From NCBI GenBank assembly GCA_947259475.1, contig CAMYLW010000060.1:1-8182 (forward strand): a stretch of 8,182 bases of DNA. Reading direction: 5' to 3'. Positions 5,523 through 8,182 of the stretch are shown piece by piece. Below the pieces are notes generated by a model. That model ran no database searches. It saw nothing but the letters and a program-made list of their open reading frames with translations, and was not told where the DNA came from. Source of the DNA: Thermodesulfobacteriota bacterium. Lineage in GTDB: Bacteria > Desulfobacterota > Syntrophobacteria > BM002. Every line of letters starts with the position of its first letter. Positions within the stretch are counted from its first letter, which is position 1. The position numbers and the translations under genes are program-made.

Positions 5523-6641
5523 CTAACTGTGAAAATCTCGCATAAAAAAAGTACCCGGGAGCTGCTTGACGAGCCCTCTGAGCTCCAAACGCAACAGCAG
5601 TTCAGCTGTATGGGAGACGCTAAATTCTAATTGACGAGCAATGGCATCGATGTGCACAGGATCCATGCCCAGTAACTCCCAGAGCTGCTTCTCTCTTTCA
5701 CTCAGCTCGGGATGCAAACTCGTCGGAGAACCTTTTCTCACCACCGCCTCAATCGGAGACCTGGCAGCGACCATGGGCAGGAGCTCTTCAATAACATCCT
5801 CTGCTCTCTCCACCAACTTGGCCCCATCTTTTATCAAACGGTGAGTCCCCTCAACTCCTGGCCGGTCAATGGGACCAGGTACTGCGAAAACCTGACGGCC
5901 CTGTTCCAATGCCATTCTGGCAGTAATGAGTGATCCGCTTTTTGCTGCGGCTTCCACAACCACCACACCCAAAGAGAGACCGCTGATGATCCGGTTTCGT
6001 ACCGGAAAATTCCCTGGTTCTGGTGGGGTACCCAGCGGGAATTCACTGATGATTGCTCCTGAGGCAGCAATTTGCTGCGACAACTTTCGATTTTCCGCCG
6101 GATAAACCACGTCCAGTCCGCTCCCCAATACGGCTAGGGTTCTGCCGCCCCCTTTTAAGGCTCCCAGGTGGGCAGCACTATCGATACCACGTGCCATTCC
6201 GCTCACCACGGTCCACCCTTGCCATGCCAACTCACGACAGAGTTTTTTGCAAACGTTCAGACCGTAAGCTGAGGCTTGCCGCGACCCTACCACAGCCACT
6301 GAGCGCTCATCTTCCTGCAACAGCGTGCCTTTCACATAAAAAAGAGGTGGCGGGTCCGCAATGTTCGACAAAAAGGGAGGATATTCCTCTGTGCCCCATT
6401 GAATCATGCGAATGCCTAGGGAACGCAGACGAAGCATTTCCTTTTCGGCAGTCTCTATGAGCACTCTGGATCCAATGGCATCAATGGACCCCTTCTTCAA
6501 TCCAGGAACCTGCTCCAGATGACTCCGGCGAGCGGTGAATACTCGATCAGGGCTACCAAAACGCTGAATTAACCGGTGAAATGTCCTGGCACCTATACCC
6601 GGCACGAGAGTTAACGCCAGCCAGCCCAGATCCGCATCCAT
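5523..6641 (-). CDS. dprA: DNA-processing protein DprA
   Basis: DprA (Smf) binds single-stranded DNA entering during transformation, protects it, and loads RecA onto it. The 372-residue length is normal for the three-part version. The N-terminal helix-hairpin-helix/SAM-like part has WLALTLVPGIGART (7-20) and VPGLKKGSID (45-54). The Rossmann-like core carries AVVGSRQASAYG (116-127), VVSGMARGIDSAAH (145-158), LAVLGSGLDVVYP (169-181), NFPVRNRIISGLS (211-223), SGSLITARMALEQGR (235-249) and FAVPGP (252-257). The C-terminal winged-helix domain is at about 315-366. The start at 6641 gives the expected family N-terminus; AGG nine bases upstream is only a moderate ribosome binding site. A strong terminator separates it from the LysM gene, so it probably has its own promoter in the 6642-6718 leader, though I could not pick a convincing one. 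Many non-competent bacteria also keep dprA, so its presence alone does not show competence. Confidence 0.98.
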   Translation of the reverse strand: MDADLGWLALTLVPGIGARTFHRLIQRFGSPDRVFTARRSHLEQVPGLKKGSIDAIGSRVLIETAEKEMLRLRSLGIRMIQWGTEEYPPFLSNIADPPPLFYVKGTLLQEDERSVAVVGSRQASAYGLNVCKKLCRELAWQGWTVVSGMARGIDSAAHLGALKGGGRTLAVLGSGLDVVYPAENRKLSQQIAASGAIISEFPLGTPPEPGNFPVRNRIISGLSLGVVVVEAAAKSGSLITARMALEQGRQVFAVPGPIDRPGVEGTHRLIKDGAKLVERAEDVIEELLPMVAARSPIEAVVRKGSPTSLHPELSEREKQLWELLGMDPVHIDAIARQLEFSVSHTAELLLRLELRGLVKQLPGTFFMRDFHS

Positions 6642-6655
6642 ACCAAATTACCTGC

Positions 6656-6703
6656 AAGCTCCAGAGCTTCCCTTTTGGATAAGGGATAATGAACCTGCAT
6701 TAT
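6656..6703 (-). repeat. Inverted repeats in the dprA leader
   Basis: Two perfect and one further small inverted repeat sit between the terminator and the dprA start. They are AAGCTC/GAGCTT with a two-base centre (6656-6669), ATAATG/CATTAT with a six-base spacer (6686-6691 with 6698-6703), and between them a CCCTT/AAGGG pair. The first lies 15-28 bases upstream of the start codon and overlaps the region a ribosome would cover. They could be operators or leader hairpins; nothing in the sequence identifies a regulator. Confidence 0.45.
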
Positions 6704-6718
6704 TCATTGAGGTTCCAA

Positions 6719-6762
6719 TTAAAAAAGGGGCCATGCAAGCTGGATTCCCAGCTCCATGGCCC
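6719..6762 (-). terminator. Intrinsic terminator of the LysM gene
   Basis: Read on the minus strand, a perfect 8-bp outer stem GGGCCATG/CATGGCCC encloses an inner stem AGCTGG/CCAGCT with a GAAT loop. The 3' arm is followed at once by C and TTTTTT, then AATT. It starts about 30 bases after the LysM stop codon. This is the clearest regulatory signal in the window and ends the LysM transcript before dprA. Confidence 0.93.
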
Positions 6763-6790
6763 GCAGGAAATGCTTATGGCGATGGGCCGA

Positions 6791-7855
6791 CTACTCTCCG
6801 GTTATGAGCCTTACGCGCTCTCCTGGGGTAAACTCGCTCAAGGCTTCGATAACTAAAGTCGCGGCTGTCTCCTGCTCCACTGCCAACACTAGCAACTCAC
6901 CGATGGGTTGAATGCTGAGGACGACTTCTTCGTCCTGAGAAGTCAGTGCCTTTGGTTCTTGAAAAACTTCAAAGCGGTGTCCTGCTTTAATCTCGTCATT
7001 TGCTCCGAGATCAATGAAGACGATCTGTCGATGAGCTATGAGGAACGTCCCCCACTCTGCTAGAATGATGTTGCCCTCTATGGGTTCAGCACTTGGTTGT
7101 ATAGCGATCTCTTCAGACCTTTTCTTATAGGGCATCAACTTATCATTGGCGCTCATTTCTTGAAAAGAACTGATAACCACAGCTTTTGCATGGTCCGGCG
7201 CCACCAGGACAACCTCTAGAACACCCAGCATTGTGTTCAGGTATCCCACGTCTTTTTTGGTGATAGGGTGTTTGAATAATAAAGAGGTTCTAAAAACGAA
7301 GAACCGCTCACCCACTTCGGGTTGGGCTCCCTCGCGGAACTGTACGTAAATCTTGTCGGCCGCACCGATCAGTGTCCTCTGACGCTTTCCACCCAGAATG
7401 AAACCCTTTCCTTCAGGCACGAAAGGGGTGATGAATCCCACCTGATCGATCTCCGAGAAGGTTATTGTGGGAACTTTGGGCGGTGGCGGCGGTGGCGGTG
7501 GCGTAACTTCTTCAACCACGGCTGTTTCATCTACCACAGCTGTTTCTTCAACGGCAGTGGGTTCTTCATAGTATCTTGCCACCTCATAATAGACTCGCAG
7601 CTCAGTGCCAGGGTAGATCCAATGAGGATTGGTGATGTGGGGGTTCATCTGCCAGACTTTGGGCCAGACCCAGGGATTGGCATAAAGGCCTTCGCAAATA
7701 TCCCAAAGCGTGTCACCCTTCACAACCACATGAATATAGGTTTCTTGGTCAGCCTGGCCGTAAGGGGTTGCCTCTTGAGCCCTCACGTGGGGAGTTTGCG
7801 TGAAAGTCAAGAGCAACGTGCCCACCATCAAGCAGATAAGGATTGTTCGTTTCAC
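6791..7855 (-). CDS. Secreted LysM-domain protein, probably cell-envelope associated
   Basis: This 354-residue protein is exported and probably binds peptidoglycan. A signal peptide covers residues 1-26 (KR, hydrophobic core, cleavage after VRA). One LysM domain follows (40-89), of the subtype with a tryptophan-rich insert (VKGDTLWDI, NPWVWPKVWQMNP, IYPGTELRV), which is common in delta-proteobacterial LysM proteins and FimV-like proteins. A linker contains three related six-residue units (EEPTAV, EETAVV, DETAVV; 97-114) and eight consecutive prolines (119-126). The remaining 225 or so residues are predicted to be mostly beta strand with no enzyme motif I recognise, and no catalytic cell-wall hydrolase domain is visible. 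The start is GTG at 7855, supported by AGGAGAGG six bases upstream. The gene is a single transcription unit, with a candidate promoter upstream and a strong terminator downstream. Confidence 0.93.
   Translation of the reverse strand: MKRTILICLMVGTLLLTFTQTPHVRAQEATPYGQADQETYIHVVVKGDTLWDICEGLYANPWVWPKVWQMNPHITNPHWIYPGTELRVYYEVARYYEEPTAVEETAVVDETAVVEEVTPPPPPPPPKVPTITFSEIDQVGFITPFVPEGKGFILGGKRQRTLIGAADKIYVQFREGAQPEVGERFFVFRTSLLFKHPITKKDVGYLNTMLGVLEVVLVAPDHAKAVVISSFQEMSANDKLMPYKKRSEEIAIQPSAEPIEGNIILAEWGTFLIAHRQIVFIDLGANDEIKAGHRFEVFQEPKALTSQDEEVVLSIQPIGELLVLAVEQETAATLVIEALSEFTPGERVRLITGE
7514..7567 (-). repeat. Three tandem 18-base units in the LysM linker
   Basis: Three consecutive 18-base units encode EEPTAV, EETAVV and DETAVV in the linker between the LysM domain and the proline tract. 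The last two units differ at only a few bases, so recent duplication is plausible. Such tracts commonly vary in copy number between strains. Confidence 0.6.
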
Positions 7856-7933
7856 GGTTGACCTCTCCTCTGTTTAGGGGGCGTCGGTTTTTTTGACAGC
7901 TACCTTTTTTATGTCTGGTCTTCTAACCTGTGA

Positions 7934-7962
7934 CCAATACACACATTTTTTCTATGTGTCAA
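7934..7962 (-). promoter_or_regulatory. Candidate promoter of the LysM gene with inverted repeat in the spacer
   Basis: On the minus strand a perfect -35 box TTGACA (7957-7962) is followed after 17 bases by TATTGG (7934-7939), a poor -10 box matching at three of six positions. A perfect inverted repeat ACACAT/ATGTGT (7941-7946 with 7954-7959, seven-base centre) fills the spacer and overlaps the -35 box, a typical place for an operator. A good -35 with a weak -10 and an operator-like repeat suggests an activator- or repressor-controlled promoter; this is inference. Confidence 0.5.
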
Positions 7963-8135
7963 CCATGATGACCTAGCAAAAAACATACCTGCTTAGGACC
8001 AGAGCCAGCGCATCTACTGTATTATCTTGATATGATTAGTCTTTAGTTATCTTACTGAACGAGGGTCAGACGTGGGTTCCGTTTCATCTTGTCTTTGTTC
8101 ATGAATGATTCTGCGGCTTTTGACGATACCTAGCA

Positions 8136-8182
8136 CACAAAGAAAATACTCTAATTCTATTTGCTCTTTGTGCCCTTTGTGG
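8136..8182. repeat. CTTTGTG-type intergenic repeat, cut by the window edge
   Basis: CACAAAG (8136-8142) faces two direct copies of CTTTGTG (8166-8172 and 8175-8181), nine bases apart, with an AT-rich spacer. The structure is an inverted repeat built from a short reiterated word, like the element at 5384-5476 but with a different word. The right end is not visible, so its full size is unknown. Similar CTTTGTG/CACAAAG intergenic repeats occur in several environmental phyla as far as I recall. Confidence 0.5.

Larger units (their letters stand above)
7856..8182. other. Upstream region of the LysM gene, no gene seen
   Basis: This 327-base region runs to the window edge without a convincing open frame on either strand. 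It holds the ribosome binding site of the LysM gene, a candidate promoter with an internal inverted repeat (7934-7962), AT-rich sequence from about 7980 to 8060, and a truncated CTTTGTG-type repeat at the right edge. No RNA gene was recognised. Confidence 0.6.

Noticed and set aside
7322..7861. 179-codon plus-strand frame opposite the LysM gene
   Set aside because: It is a shadow of the LysM frame. Its glycine/arginine/tryptophan run is just the complement of the polyproline and repeat tract.

Overview
This window looks like an ordinary chromosomal stretch of a Gram-negative bacterium with roughly 50% GC. The closest fit is a member of the Desulfobacterota (former Deltaproteobacteria). That placement is inferred from gene content: a LysM protein, dprA and topA in a row, a type IV prepilin peptidase, and an acidic zinc-ribbon protein of a style common in that group. 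It was not tested by any search. Six complete genes lie on the minus strand. A possible 3' end of a plus-strand gene, in higher-GC sequence, occupies the first 92 bases.

Transcription runs from high to low coordinates. A 320-base leader (7856-8182) carries a sigma70-like promoter with an inverted repeat in its spacer, and ends at the window edge in a short CTTTGTG repeat. Next are a secreted LysM-domain protein (6791-7855), a strong intrinsic terminator (6719-6762), dprA (5523-6641), an octamer-based inverted repeat (5384-5476), topA (2938-5346), a pilD-type prepilin peptidase (2051-2833), a 276-base gap, rsmE (1019-1774) and a small zinc-ribbon protein with a very acidic tail (225-905). Each gap of about 100 bases or more holds a recognisable signal or at least a small inverted repeat.

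Functionally the block is mostly housekeeping. DprA loads incoming single-stranded DNA onto RecA, TopA relaxes negative supercoils, RsmE methylates U1498 of 16S rRNA, and PilD processes type IV pilin-like precursors. DprA and PilD could both serve natural transformation, but no pilus or com gene is present here, so this is only a suggestion. The terminator and candidate promoters suggest at least three or four transcription units rather than one operon.

I found no defence island, prophage, insertion sequence, CRISPR array or rRNA/tRNA gene. The best candidates for something under-described are the intergenic elements built from reiterated 8-9 base words (5384-5476 and 8136-8182) and the zinc-ribbon/acidic-tail protein with its G9 tract and GC-rich leader hairpin.
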